Assembly (NCBI GenBank): GCA_947034885.2
Contig: OX344751.2
Location: forward strand, 47,087,082-47,151,081
DNA length: 64,000 nucleotides
Direction of reading: 5' to 3'
Source of the DNA: Thuidium tamariscinum
Lineage: Eukaryota; Streptophyta; Bryopsida; Hypnales; Thuidiaceae
Both the position numbers and the translations under genes were made by a program. Shown here in pieces: positions 1-11,736 of this stretch; position 1 is the first letter of the stretch; each line of letters starts with the position of its first letter. A model generated the notes under the pieces. That model was not told where the DNA came from, did no database searches, and saw only the letters and a list, made by a program, of their open reading frames with translations.

Positions 1-5
1 CGTTG

Positions 6-720
6 GTTGGGATTGGCAATGACATTTTAATTCTAAGAAAGAAGAACAACTCATTACGTCGAAATTAGGTGAAATTTAATTCTTAAAATTAGATAAATTT
101 GTAATTCAATTAATCAAAGAATAATAATACTAACAATTAGATAGGATTTTCATTGATCATTCGAACTATTTAGTAGATTCAAAATATTGTGACATTTTTC
201 AATTACCAATAAATTAGGAATTGAAGAGAAAATGTGCAATTAATTCGAACCTACATAACTTTCAGTGGCTTATTTTAATTAGGAGAAAATTTACCAACAA
301 TTGTGGAAAATTACTATGGATTAGATGGAGAACCGGGATGATTTCGATGGCGAGGTCGTAGGGGAATATTTACACATGATGATGTTTGACGACGGGACCA
401 TGGGGATTTACGCAGAGGAGGTAAACCGCTCACATTTGATTTTCATTCTCATTGTTTTACTGTTAAGTTTCTTTTCACCAAACACTTGGAATTAGATTTA
501 GGCAAAACTATAGAATAGAGTAGGGTCACTTGGTTGCATTTTAGAATAGAATAGATAGAATTATAACCACGAAATTAGATTAGAAACACCCAAAACGCGT
601 GACTAAAAGAGTTCATTGCTTGGAAGGCTTTCTTTTTCACCCAATTAGAAAGAAAACTCAATTAGACACAGGACCCGTGTGAAAAACTCTTAGCTCGAGG
701 GTGGAGTTAGGAGTGCTCAC
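6..720 (+). repeat. Left terminal inverted repeat
   Basis: About 715 bp matching the reverse complement of 14991-15706. The inner edge is sharp: both copies carry the block CTCGAGGGTGGAGTTAGGAG and diverge just past a GYGCTCAC. The repeat contains a short coding exon at 325-420 that reads into the element. Confidence 0.92.
325..420 (+). CDS. Mirrored first exon inside left TIR
   Basis: A 32-codon exon starts at an ATG, encodes a peptide beginning MENRDDFDGEVVGEY with a Met-rich centre and acidic end, and stops at a consensus donor (GAG^GTAAAC at 421). The same exon occurs in the right TIR, so it is part of the repeat. No plus-strand exons follow inside the left arm, so a transcript from here would have nothing recognisable to splice to. 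I infer it is the passive mirror of the right-hand exon. The reading frame and donor are seen directly; the function is unknown. Confidence 0.55.
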
Positions 721-829
721 AATCTGCAATTCGAATGTATTGATAAAAACACAAGCAATCAGGCCTAATCTGATAATACAATGTCAGATGTTTGTTTGAA
801 TCTTATATTTCTAGATTATTTTTAACTCG

Positions 830-1666
830 ATCCGACTTGAATGGATGGAAGTGATATCCTATATAAGTTATTTTGAATTTTTATATTATCAATTCATGTC
901 GTATCGACTTGAATGGGAGGGGAAGAATAGTATTGAACGCGAATGGAGTATGGGCTGGACTGGCTTGATCTGCGGGAGAGGAGATTACAGGCAGTTCATG
1001 TCGCCTCGACTTGAATCAGTTAGCAGGTTGGGTACCGGCGATTTGGATTTCATATTAAGAAATAGAGGTTCTAATGAATTCATGTCGTATTGACTTGAAT
1101 TAGTGGTGGATGATTCGAGGCTATTGGTCTAAAGCGGAGAGATTGCAGTGAAGGCTTTGGTATTTTTCATGGCGTCTTGACTGGACTTGCGAAAGGAAGT
1201 GAATTCAAGTCGTATCAACTTGAATGTTCTGAGGGAAGGGAATCTAAGTTGAATATGAAGAAGGACGGAATTCAAGTTGTTTCGACTTGAATGTTTTGAG
1301 GGGAGGGAATTTAAGTTGAATAAGAAGGGGGGAGGGAATTCAAGTCATTTTGACTTGAATAGAAAGGAGAGAGAGTATTGAACTTATGTTGAATTCTTTA
1401 AAATGGCGAGGGAATTCAAGTTGTATCGACTTGAATTGAATGAGGGGAGGGCATTGAACTTATATGGAATTCAGTGAAAATGGGGAGAGAATTCAAGTTG
1501 TATCGATTTGAATGGAACGAGGCTACTGTTTTCTTTGTTTTTTCTTGCGAGGCTGTATCAAAGCAACTTCATTTCTGAGGTACTCTTCTAGCAGATAGTG
1601 TTCATTTTGCCATCTTTGTAATTCTACGCTATGAGGGGTCGACTTGAATGGGATCGACTTGAATGG
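830..1666. repeat. Subterminal array of palindrome TCAAGTCGNNTCGACTTGA
   Basis: Eight near-complete palindromes occur at about 891-914, 993-1016, 1077-1100, 1202-1224, 1269-1292, 1337-1360, 1412-1436 and 1490-1513, with half-sites near 830 and two at 1637-1666. Spacing is roughly 65-120 bp, so helical faces are not strictly kept. Each arm reads AATTCAAGTCG. The array lies just inside the left TIR and has no match at the right end. Repeated subterminal palindromes are typical binding sites for a transposase, which is the most likely role by analogy. Confidence 0.8.
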
Positions 1667-1670
1667 GAGA

Positions 1671-2550
1671 CAACATGAATGGTATGACTTCCTGCCTTGG
1701 AGAAGTAAGAAACTTTGAAATCTTTTCCAATTCAAGTCCATAAGAACACTTTCTGAAACTAATGAATCTTTCCTCTGTATTTGGAAAACCCAACTTTTCT
1801 ATATCTTGCAACTTTGACCTTCAGTGACAATAAATTGGTTCTTCGGCAGGGAAAAAGGAATAGATATAAAGTAAGAATGCAAGAAAGAAGAAATACCTTG
1901 AACTAAACACAGAATTCGGACTACTAACTTGCAAAAACTTGCCTCAAGCAATCACTTGTACAGAGAGAATGGAATTTTTAGAATTACAAATCAATGAAAA
2001 GAAATGCACTTAAATGTTTTGAAAACCTAGACAAAAGAAAGATTCTTGACTTCAAACAATGGAGCCGGCAATCACAATGAAAGTGAAAATGATAGTAGAA
2101 TGACAATGTAAATGCCAATGAACAAAGAACAAACAAAATGCAAAAACCAATTGAAGAAATAAAAAACATACAAAACGAGCAAGTAAATAATCTGACTGCA
2201 AATAAGGTGGGAGAAGCAACATACCTCCTTTGCTTCTTAGTTTTCAAGCAGTTTCCTAATGCGACTTAGGATCCTACTGAAACCAGATCACCGTGCACCT
2301 GAGACTCTCAAACCAAAGCGGCAAAATCGGATCAACTTCCAGCCAAAATCAGACTGTGCGCTCATTTTCTGAACTCAAACCCTACGCAGCTGTTACCACC
2401 GCGCGACTCTCACAAAACAACATGAAACATGAGCTTCCACTCTCCGACAACGACTAATTTCCGTAAAGCCTGACCGTATACAAAACACAACCAACCCTCA
2501 CACAGCAACACTCATACAACCCTCACACAACAACACTCATACAAGCCTGA
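1671..2550. other. No gene recognised
   Basis: AT-rich sequence inside the TIR element. Short open frames are present on both strands but show no domain, no plausible splice-linked partner and biased low-complexity composition. I see nothing I can name here. Confidence 0.5.
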
Positions 2551-2810
2551 GAACACTCCGTGCCTAAACCCTCTCATAGCATTCACCCACAGCGAACACA
2601 CCGAAGCAAACCCAAACAAACCCTCTCACAGCACTCATCGACAACACACCAAAGCAAAACTGACACAGTCGTCACTCACGTAACACTCACACGACACCAC
2701 AGCCACTCACGAACCCCCGCACCGCACTCCAACACAGCTCCCGCACCGCACTTGAAAATCAGCTCGCGCACCGCATGCACAAATCTTGCACTTTTCCCGA
2801 AACTGTCAAA

Positions 2811-2985
2811 CCGAACTCTCGCACCGCACTCTCAGCCGCACCCGAAATTGTTGGACCGAACTCTTGCACCGCACTCTCAGCCACACCCAAAAATGTCGAA
2901 CCGAACTCTCGCACCGCACTCTCAGCCGCACCCGAAAATGTCAAACCGAACTCTCGCACCGCACTCTCAGCCGCACCTCTTACTT
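2811..2985. repeat. 45-bp C-rich tandem repeat
   Basis: About four copies of a 45-bp unit whose core reads CGCACCGCACTCTCAGCCGC, alternating with CGAAAATGTCAAAC-like linkers. The surrounding 2560-3140 is C/A-rich and open in several frames because the period is a multiple of three. I treat those open frames as a by-product of the repeat, not as genes. Confidence 0.85.
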
Positions 2986-3539
2986 TCAAAACCGACAAGC
3001 AGCTCCCGCATTCAATACCTGAACCAAACAACAGTGCAAATCTCGCCCTCACCAAACGGACTCTGCCCTAATTCTCCAGCAACTTCAAACACAAATGCAG
3101 CTGCACATGCTAACACCAAAGAAAACGCATAAAACACGAGAGAAAGTGCACGAGAAACAACACTAGAGAAAACGCACGAAACACGGAAGAGGACGCAAAA
3201 GCAAAGGAGAGAGAGTGAACGAGCTCCAAACCCTAATGTCAGGAAGCCGTTCTGCTCCCTTCCGGACCTTCATACCCGCCAATACCCGCTAATACCCTAC
3301 CCTGAACCTAATATACCCGCCAATATCCGCGACGGCCCTACTGATACCCTAACCCCACAGTCACCAATCATTCCAAGCTGATACCCATTTTGATTGTACT
3401 TGTTTGATATCCGCCTTTAATGTACCTTCCATGGTATCCGTCTAAAGTAGTACTTATAATTCTCAATTGCCATGAATATATGGTATGCTATTTTATTTTT
3501 ATTTTTATTTTCTATTACATTTTTTTTCTTTCGCTAAAG

Positions 3540-3985
3540 TTCTTCTAAAGTTTTTTTTCCCACTAACCACTATTTAGATCTAGAACTTCTTCTAAAGTTT
3601 TTTTTCCCACTAACCACTATTTAGATCTAGAACTTCTTCTAAAGTTTTTTTTCCCACTAACCACTATTTAGATCTAGAACTTCTTATAAAGTTTTTTTTC
3701 CCACTAACCACTATTTAGATCTAGAACTTCTTATAAAGTTTTTTTTCCCACTAACCACTATTTAGATCTAGAACTTCTTATAAAGTTTTTTTTCCCACTA
3801 ACCACTATTTAGATCTAGAACTTCTTCTAAAGTTTTTTTTCCCACTAACCACTATTTAGATCTAGAACTTCTTATAAAGTTTTTTTTCCCACTAACCACT
3901 ATTTAGATCTAGAACTTCTTCTAAAGTTTTTTTTCCCACTAACCACTATTTAGATCTAGAACTTCTTATAAAGTTTACTTTCCCA
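3540..3985. repeat. 47-bp tandem array, 9-10 units
   Basis: A highly regular 47-bp unit (TTTTTTTTCCCACTAACCAC then TATTTAGATCTAGAAC) is repeated nine to ten times with almost no change except TTCTTCTAAAG versus TTCTTATAAAG. The first and last units are degenerate. The high identity means the array expanded recently. There are no unique spacers, so it is a minisatellite and not a CRISPR array. Confidence 0.95.
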
Positions 3986-4210
3986 CTAACGACTGTTTAG
4001 ATCTACAAATCAGGTATAGAGTTTAGAGTTAACAGATAGAGTTTGAGATTCTTTTACATATAGAGTTATCCAAGCTCAATCGCTTTCTTATAGATGCAAA
4101 GTTCTAAAACTTATAAATGTGGCATAGAATTTCTCACTTAGCTAGAATTTTGTATAATGATGTAGTTTTGTGCAAGTTGTTGCAATAGGAAGAAAAGTGA
4201 ACTTTTAAAA

Positions 4211-4540
4211 CTAAACCCAAACGTGCACTGTCAAGTGCCTGAAAACCTTACCAACATCATATTCATTAAAATGAGAGTTTTCCAAGGAAATGGGAGTCTC
4301 TAGAGACACATAAGCAAGAAATTTTTGTTCTACAAACACGTATGAGAGAAGGCGATGACATCCAAAACATATACTTGGATGAAATAATTTAGATTTGACA
4401 TGTACAATTTGAAAAATGCTTTCATTCAATAGAGAATTTTCATCAAATACATACATAAGTGTTGGCATTTTTGCATTGCCAAATAAAATCCAAAACAAGC
4501 ATAGCCTACCGTTACACTCCTGGAAGCAAAAATATGACAC
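4211..4540 (-). CDS. Unrecognised ORF abutting a fold-back element
   Basis: A 109-codon open frame with a Phe/Leu/Val-rich, cysteine-containing product that I do not recognise. Its 5' end enters the fold-back repeat at 4531-4897, so the true upstream coding sequence, if any, has been replaced. It lies between the 47-bp array and the gene set of the TIR element on the same strand as that set. Composition looks more protein-like than its neighbours, but there is no domain or splice evidence, so this could be chance. Confidence 0.25.
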   Translation of the reverse strand: MSYFCFQECNGRLCLFWILFGNAKMPTLMYVFDENSLLNESIFQIVHVKSKLFHPSICFGCHRLLSYVFVEQKFLAYVSLETPISLENSHFNEYDVGKVFRHLTVHVWV

Positions 4541-4897
4541 CTCCAGTGCCTGTGTTAGACACTAATTGTAATTGATTTCGTCAAGGGTGACAACGGACTG
4601 AAAGAATGAAGTGGATGCTAAACTTTGCCCTAAAATGATTTGGACTCACATAGTATAGAAACTCAAGCATCCAAAATTCTTCCTAGCACTCTCAAAAATC
4701 ACACTCCAAACGTTAAGGTTTGAAGTGAGATTTATGAATGTGCTAGGGAGAACTCTGGATGCTTGTGTTTCTATACTATGCGTGTCCACATGTAGATCAA
4801 AGCCTAGCATCCACTTCATTATTTTAGTCCGATGTCAACCTCGACGAAATCAATTACGCGTGACTATCACAAGCAATGAAGATGTCATATTTTAACT
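4531..4897. mobile_element. Fold-back MITE with about 150-bp arms
   Basis: The segment is an almost complete inverted repeat: the left arm starts AAAATATGACA and continues to about 4700, and the right arm is its reverse complement ending TGTCATATTTT. Within it AATTGATTTCGTC and GACGAAATCAATT, and AATGAAGTGGATGCT and AGCATCCACTTCATT, pair up. It codes for nothing and could form a long hairpin in RNA or single-stranded DNA. A target duplication is not clear. Confidence 0.85.
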
Positions 4898-5135
4898 ACC
4901 CGGTTTATAATATTTTAACGGTATGCATTTTTAAGTTCTATCACTAGAAAAGCAGATCAATTTTCAGTGCTGAAAATCATAGTTTCAGCCTTTGCTATAT
5001 CATATCCTAAATGTCGGGAGTGTGTTAACTAAGTGAGTCGGCCTTTTCTATCTACTATTAATATAGCACTGCTACTATAAAACAGGAGTCCAAAATCTAA
5101 TAGTGCTTACAAACATTTTCCTATACATGTATTTT

Positions 5136-5761
5136 CTAATTCTGGACAGACCTACTCTTCAACTTCTCAAACGCCCTTAAAGTTTCTGGCCCTCGGCTGC
5201 ATCCCGCCTTCACACCTGCGCTTGCCTGCCGCATGTGCTCTCTTCTCTGCGCATGTAGTGACCTCCTCTCCCATGCGTCCGATGTTGCAGTTGACGATTG
5301 AGTGCACGATGACGAGTCCGCTTTCCTTTTCAGCCCTCTTGAAACAGTCACTGCATGCCGATGTAGATTCAAAAGCTGAATAGCAGCTACCTCATGAATT
5401 ATGTCACCCACATAATCAGGCATATCGGATTTCACATCTGGTGCAGACATTGGATAATTAGCGTCCCCATATAGTTTCCTTTGCGTCCCTCTCTGAGAAT
5501 TAGTGGGCGATAAGGTTGAATCCAGAACTGTCCTTGAGCGCAAAGGGGACGGGGAGCACGAAACTGGTAAGCACGGCATCTTGTCCGGAGGACTGTTGAC
5601 CACTCCATCCTCAACATGCCTGACCAAAAAGTCTATAGTGAAATTGAGCGTAGGAGCCGAGCAGAGGAAGTCCCCCGTACTAAGTCTTCCGTATTGGCCG
5701 CAGTCCACTGACGCTTGACATGGGAGGTTCCCATTCATCCCGGATGTACCTGCATTCCTTA
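5136..5761 (-). CDS. Terminal exon of the TIR-element gene, basic protein
   Basis: The open frame is preceded by a good acceptor (TTATTCACAG at about 5762) and runs to a stop at 5136, giving about 208 residues. No known domain is visible. There is a Ser/Pro-rich first half and a basic stretch with a nuclear-localisation look (SRGLKRKADSSS), then an Arg/Ala-rich tail. It follows the HAD exon on the same strand across an intron of about 225 bp that carries one GCGC palindrome. The donor at 5986 and this acceptor do not join in a clean open phase, so either the copy is damaged here or the splice site is slightly different. Confidence 0.5.
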
Positions 5762-5985
5762 TCTGTGAATAATTAAAAAAGAAAATTAGTCTTATGAATT
5801 CCATCACATCTTAAGTCAAAAAGGTTAAAGGAAACTCCATGAGATGAAAACATTAACGAATGAGATGAAAACATGAACTCAATCTAAAGCACAATTCAGT
5901 GCGAGTCGCGCTAAAATGAAACAGAAAAAAGAAGAGCATACTACATTCCCATAGAATATAGTTCCGCTTGATTCTGACCGCATAC

Positions 5986-6797
5986 CTCGAAGACCAGATC
6001 TAACTAACATGAACTAGTCCTAACATGAGCTCTTTGAGCATTTTATACTCTCGTTGGCCCCAAACCTCGCACAGCATTAGTCCTCCGATCCTCTCGTTCA
6101 AATTCTCCCTGAAGGACTTGAGTCCAGTTTCGCGGCTCTCGTGCAATCGTTGGAACCAAGGAAGTAGGACCGTCATCAGAAACGTGTCCATGTGACCATT
6201 ACACACGTTCGTCCAGGAATCCGTGATCACAACATTCTCTGGCTTATTCAAGATGTGTTTCCTCGGACTGTCGTCGACTATGATCGTATTATTAGGGGTA
6301 AAATTCCGATGAAAGCCAAAGAAAAGTGTGACCAGGTCTTTCAGGAACAAATCCTTACTCGTCCCCGGCTCCTTGTGAATCGTCAACCTCCCTTTGTGAT
6401 CCCGCCCCTTGATTGTTTTGCACGAGTTCTGCCCTAGAACGAGCAGGGGTTGTTTCATATCTCGGAAGAGGTGCACACAAATTGCATCTGCCGTAAGTTT
6501 CTTCATGGAGCTCCAAATAGAGATTCTCGCTATCTTCTCTAGCTCCATCAAGAACTGAGCGCAATTAGGACGAACATATACGGCCTTGGGTCCAACCTTT
6601 GCAGGGATTGTAGCGGAGTGTGGATCAGAGGCCTCCTGAAACTCCCTGATAGAAGTGTTGGATTTCCAGTCCTCGGTGCGACATAACACGCCATTGAGGT
6701 CTAGGACGACGTTCAACCACTTCTCGGTCACCCCAGACCTCAATGACCGATGCACGCCCTCCGAAGTTCCCTCATGCACTACTACAGGACGTGACCC
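5986..6797 (-). CDS. FCP1/NLI-type HAD phosphatase-like domain exon
   Basis: The exon opens at an acceptor TTTGTTAGCAG and encodes an FCP1-homology (HAD superfamily) fold. Motif I is VVLDLNGVLC: the first Asp is the expected nucleophile, but the second Asp of DxD is Asn, as in many plant HAD relatives. Motif II is ISIWSSM, a Lys region follows (SCKTIKGRDHKGRL), and motif IV is IIVDDSPRKH. The family dephosphorylates phosphoserine proteins such as the RNA polymerase II tail; the Asn suggests altered or lost general-acid catalysis. The phase joins cleanly to the preceding short exon (EVPEK then GSRPVVVHEG). A TAG at 6000 interrupts the frame 15 bases before a good donor (TCGAG^GTATGC). It may be a captured host domain or a genuine element component. 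Confidence 0.8.
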
Positions 6798-6937
6798 CTG
6801 CTAACAAACGGGGAATGCAAAGGTCGTTACGATCGAGAACTGTGTTTAACTTGGACGCATTGCAAAATTCAGTCAGAGCTAAAAGAAAAACATGAAAGAA
6901 GTCCACGCATGCTACAAGAAAACTAAGGATTAATTAC

Positions 6938-7092
6938 CTTCTCGGGAACTTCACTTGACGGCTGTTGATGAGGTCGAGGAGCAATTTTTCCAATATCAGG
7001 CTTTGAATTATCCTCTTCCACTTCTAAAAAGTCCGGAATATCTACTGAATCCCTAGGCTCTTCCTCCCAAGGTGCAGTCGTGGGTAATTCAT
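6938..7092 (-). CDS. Short acidic linker exon of the TIR-element gene
   Basis: It begins after an acceptor (GCAATCCACAG) near 7093 and ends at a donor GAGAAG^GTAATTAAT at 6938. The product is acidic and Pro/Glu-rich (ENELPTTAPWEEEP onward) and probably disordered. It joins in phase to the HAD exon. No function can be named; it looks like an inter-domain linker between the coiled-coil segment and the HAD domain. Confidence 0.6.
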
Positions 7093-7344
7093 TTTCTGTG
7101 GATTGCAAAATAGAAATCTTAGGACAACATTCCATATTCCATATTCACAAGATCGAAGACCGAGGACTTTTGCAAAATGAATCTCTGCGAGAAATATATT
7201 ACAATTTCAGAGATGATTCTCTTTTACACAAAAAGATCAGCCTAACAATATCTAATCCAATATCTATAACTACCTTCACATATAAAACTAGAGCTAAACT
7301 CTATCAAAATTGTTTTAGCGCGAGTCGCGCTAAATTGACATACA

Positions 7345-8421
7345 ATGAAGATGACGAGGAGGTTATTGGGCAGAACCTGCAGCTTGATCTCTGGTGGGCG
7401 AATCACCTCTCTCAAGGTTCTGCCCGGGCTCCGTATCCTGGGTTTCAGGGATCGTATCCTGGCCCATACTTTGCGCCTGTGATGTAGAAGGTGGAGCTTG
7501 AATATCCTGGACAGGAAGCTCTGGTGCTCGTATGGGCGGATCTGCTGGAGGAGTCGGAAGAGTCTGCTCTTCATTCGACGGAGTCGGAATCTGCTCCATT
7601 TGCGAAGGACTTGAGGCGTTGCTCATGTTGGAACCGGACGGCTGCCCCTTAATCGGCAAGGCGGAGGGCTGAGAGGCGAGAGGCAAAATTCCACCCAAGT
7701 CAATTCCTACGTGCTTCATTAAGAGACCGAGCATGGCGGAATTCTGCGCCGCTAGCTCAGTCTATTTCCTGCTATCTTCTCGCATCCAGTCCTGGGTCTC
7801 CTTATGCATTTCGATATTCTGGAGCCTGTCATTCGTAGCGTTTAACTTTATCTGCGCCATTTGAATCTCCGTGTTCTTTTTCTGGATCTCAGCCTCCACC
7901 TTCATGGCTTCAATCTGCTGCGATTGCGTCTTTTGCAATTGAGCCAATTGCTTGGAGAGACTAGTAATGCTCTCTCTCTTCCTCTTCTTTGGCGTCCGTC
8001 TTGTTGTCGAAGGAGTGGCCGGTGTTGTAGGAAGCAAAGGGGGCATGGAGTTGGATGAAGACCCCAGCGCATTCGTGAATATCTGGCTGGTGGGTGTATT
8101 CATTTCATCCAGCCCTTACGTTTCTTGCAGTTCCTGCTCATCCGTTCCGGCCTCCTCCTCCTCTTCTTCGTCACCCTCCTCCTCTTCCTCCTCCTCTTCG
8201 TTGTCAACCACAGGTTGAGGAGCCCTTCTGAGTTGGCTAAGTGGGGATTTCTGACTCGCCCTCGTTATTCTCCTGGAAGAGGAAGGAGATTCAGCAGGAG
8301 CCGCAGCGTAGCTATTGTCGCTGAAGTCATTGATGTCTAGCGTCATTGCGGACCTCGCAATGCTTTCCCACTCGTCACCCAACTCAGAACGACCAATCGC
8401 ATACACGTCTATATCACTCAT
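7345..8421 (-). CDS. Methylase tail plus acidic and coiled-coil exon
   Basis: The exon starts at GAATGCAG^ATGAGTG, in phase with the methylase exon before it. Its first residues (DVYAIGRSELGDEWESIARSA) are what follows motif I in N4/N6 DNA methylases, which supports the splice. Then come a Ser/Arg patch, a long Glu run, a basic patch (TPKKRKRES), a coiled coil of about 70 residues rich in Gln/Lys/Glu, and a Pro/Gln-rich tail. The single frame holds TAA at 8116, TAG at 7762 and TAA at 7363. The 3' donor is probably GTATGT near 7346. The polymer-like composition suggests a nuclear scaffold or partner-binding region. Confidence 0.6.
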
Positions 8422-8616
8422 CTGCATTCACATTTACGCAAATCAGATATTATGGGAGCTGGATAGGTGAACTTCAGCGCGGTTCGCGCTAAATGAGAAC
8501 GTACAATTGAACAAATGAAATCTAGAACAAATCATCTATACAACTAGAACTTCAAATAAGAGACTAGCCTAAACAAATCAGCGCGATTTGCGCTAAAAGG
8601 TAGCAAAGGAACTTAC

Positions 8617-9963
8617 CACCGCCGCACAAGTGAGTTTCCCGCCCGAGAAGCCGTCATAAATTGCCTTGCCCGCTGAGGCGAATTTCTTCACGAGCCAAAG
8701 GTAGAACTCCATCCTCAATTCCTGGTTATGAATCCTATATTCGAGCTCACTATAGGCGTGCAATTTCATATACCAAGGAGTTTCCGGACAATTGAACTCT
8801 GGAGGAACTTTCACCTGATTGGGACATTCTGGATTCTGCAGAAAGATGAGGAACACCGTCTTGGGTGTCTTTGCAACCGGCAGATCCAAAAGCTTATCAT
8901 ATTTTCCTGCCGAATACAAAGAGTATTGACAAGTGAATGTCGACAAGATCGGGTGAGTCTCAACGAAATTGACGACCTGTGACTCCCCCTTCTCGTCTCC
9001 GCAAATGAACAGCCAGGAGGGGACATCATCAAATGCAGGCTGCTTTGCTTTCTCCATCGCGGAAATAACTTCGAGGAAGTAAGGGCGCTCAACCGTTGAA
9101 GTTTCCATCCCCTCAATCCCAGGCAAAGATCTGAAGTCTATCACCCCAAGCATGATCATTTTGCGGGTGTTCGAAGTCCACGCATCTTTGTCCCACTTCT
9201 GGAAATGATTCGTGTTCATCTTATAAGGTCGGTAGTGCGCTAAGGCACTAGGCTTCTGAAAACCGGCCTTGTGCTGGAGGAATGCTTTGAAGAAAGCAGA
9301 CGCCTCTTCAGATAGTTCGGACACGTCTTTATTTTTGGCGCTATTATTTTTTGCTTGTCCGAAATAGGCCTCTCCTGGTCTCTGGAGGAGAATATCCATA
9401 GTCGCCCTTGAGAATAATTTCTCCCTCTTGAACTCCTTCCACTTCTCCCCAATGACCTCTTTCCTTGCATTGACAAGACCAAGAGTAGGGTCAATATTGT
9501 CAAGTTCCTTGATGACCAGGTTCTTCCTCTTCCGCCTTTCAATCCAGTCTTTGGTGGAGTAAGTGTTTTCCTTCACCCCGGTGATACTCTTGATGGTGAC
9601 TTTTGGGTAAAACTTGTTGTTGGATCCACCCGACCGGTTCAGGATATGCCTTGCAAGCTTGCCCATTTCCTCATAGCTTAGGTTCCCCAAGTGTTTGAAG
9701 AATTCGCGGTTTAGTACGCAGCATTCAGGGTTCCAATCTTCCTTCTCGTTAAGCATCAACCCTGTATCAGGGTTAACAAGCTTTCCATGCGGAGCAGCAC
9801 TGATCACCTCGCTCCATAGTTTAAAGATGTCATCAGGTGCACAAATCATGCGGAATTCGTTGATCAGTTTCAGCTTGTCTTCCACTTTCTTGGTCTTTGC
9901 AATCTTCAGGGTCTTGTTGACATCGATCATGGAGAATCTTGCTAACGTAGCCCTCTCGAATTC
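8617..9963 (-). CDS. DNA N4/N6-methylase-like exon
   Basis: A 449-codon open frame ends at donor GTG^GTAAGT. The last 40 residues carry the SAM-binding end of a beta-class DNA methylase: a helix (FYLWLVKKFASAGKA) followed by YDGFSGGKLTCAAV, matching the DPFxGSGTT-type motif I. The next exon supplies the expected continuation. A catalytic (S/D)PP(Y/W) motif is not clear; LLDLP or TPWY upstream are only degenerate candidates, so activity is doubtful. The rest of the exon is Lys-rich and unfamiliar. Joined to the ParB-like exon upstream it resembles prokaryotic ParB-methylase fusions. The likely acceptor is CTACAG^GAATTC at 9963. Its intron carries the nested CACTA element. Confidence 0.7.
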
Positions 9964-10042
9964 CTGTAGGTCATCAACAAAACGTAAGTTAGGAAGTGTA
10001 TCTGAGAACACAATTAGGAATCTCAGATGAAGCTTGAGCCAA

Positions 10043-11682
10043 CACTATAAGAAAACATCTAATTCTGGGACGTCCAAAAAAACGCGATTTTCGTGTCAAA
10101 CACGATGTCTCCTAAAATCCGTCAAAATGGACAAGCAAAAAACATGGTGGAAAAAACGGAAAATACGTTCTTTTTTTTTGGACATCCTTCAAGACAGGGT
10201 AATTTGAGGGATCCAAATAGTGCCATTTGGCATTGCAAAAAGGTCCACATCAACAACTTTTTGGCGGGCAGTGCCACCTATGATTTTTCTTCATCCATTG
10301 CCTCATCCATGTTTTTTGTGACGTGGACCCCTGAATTATGCTGACGTAGACCCCAAATTATGTTGACGTGGACCCCAAATTATGCTGACATGGACTCCAA
10401 ATTATGCTGACATGACATGCTTTGTCAGCACACTTTTGGGTCACTTGAAAACAGGGTTATCTTGTCGGACATATTTTTGGGTTTGGGTGTCGTGTAGGAC
10501 GTCTGACGTCGCGTGTCACGGTGACAACTTGTTACGAAGGGCGTCGCACCTTGTCGCGAAAGTCCATTTTTAGCAGCTCAAAAAAATGAAAATCTTACTA
10601 TAACTATGAATCTAAATATAAAATGTAATATGTAATCATGAAACTAAAACACTTAATTGAAACGGAACTTAAATATGTCAAAAATTTTAATTTCTAATGA
10701 TTTATTTTTATTTTTTTATGATGTTGACACTATTGGACGTCGCGAGGGCTCTACTAGACGTCACATGACGTCTATCTGTCGCGCTGTCACGCTGCCCGGG
10801 TAGAAAACCCTGATTGAAAATTGTAATGGTGTTTTTTAAGATGTCAAATTAAACGTCAGTTAGTACACTGTATCCACAAATCCAAGTCAGAAAATAAATA
10901 ATATTAAAATAAATAATAAAATAAAATAAATAATAAAATAAAATAAATAAATAAAATTAAAAAATTAAAAAAATTAAAAAACTTACCACTTACCTTTTTG
11001 AGAACTTTTGATGGTAAAATGAAAAGATTACTTCATTTAAAGTTAATGAAAATGAAGGAGAAAAAGCCTATACTTATATTCTTTCTCAGCCTTAGGTGAG
11101 ACAAAAGATATGGGATTTGAGAAATGGCAACTTGACAATTGAATATGTTGATGTCATTTGAGACATGTCACGTCATTTCAGACATGCATGTCATTTCAAA
11201 CATCAAGATGTTCTCTCAACGTTATTTTTGCATATCCCATATTGATTGTCTCTCCTCCCACCACTGAACTAGTATAAAGACCACTTGTTTTCATCCATAT
11301 AATGCATTCAAATCATCCATCCATTCCCTTTTTTTTTGCAAAACATGCCACGTGGCTGCCCTTTCTCTAAATTTTTCACTTGTGATCAATTTTTACTACA
11401 GACCATAAATTTTTTAATTAATTTAAAAAAAATTAGAATGAACTCTTTGCTGACGTGGCCATCTATGTTTTTTTGGATGTTTGAAAAAATCTTACCATGT
11501 TCTATGTGATGTCCAAAAAAACATCCTTGTCTCAGTGGACATATCAAAAAACATGCAATGTTTCTAGTGACATCTAATAAAATCCTATGAGCATTGACGC
11601 GTTTTTCAAAAACATGACGCGTTTTTAAAAACATGACGTGTTTTTGTTTTGACGACACAGAAAACGCGAGTTTCTTATAGTG
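10043..11682. mobile_element. CACTA-type non-autonomous element with CAA target duplication
   Basis: The left end reads CACTATAAGAAAAC and the right end GTTTCTTATAGTG, flanked by direct CAA at 10040-10042 and 11683-11685. The 3-bp duplication and the CACTA tips define the superfamily. The interior has short GACGT/GTCGC-rich repeats and an AT-rich core near 10890-10980, with no transposase, so it depends on a partner elsewhere. It sits in an intron of the TIR-element gene. Removing it and one CAA restores a short intron of about 130 bp. Confidence 0.93.
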
Positions 11683-11736
11683 CAATGAGATTTTCGAAAT
11701 TCTACAATTTAGCGCGATTCGCGCTGAAAAATTTAC

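Noticed and set aside
2560-3132. 190-residue ORF on the plus strand with companions in other frames
   Set aside because: It is a 45-bp repeat open in several frames, low in complexity and without a domain.
3540-3985. CRISPR-like regular array
   Set aside because: Units are contiguous 47-bp repeats without unique spacers in a eukaryotic sequence.
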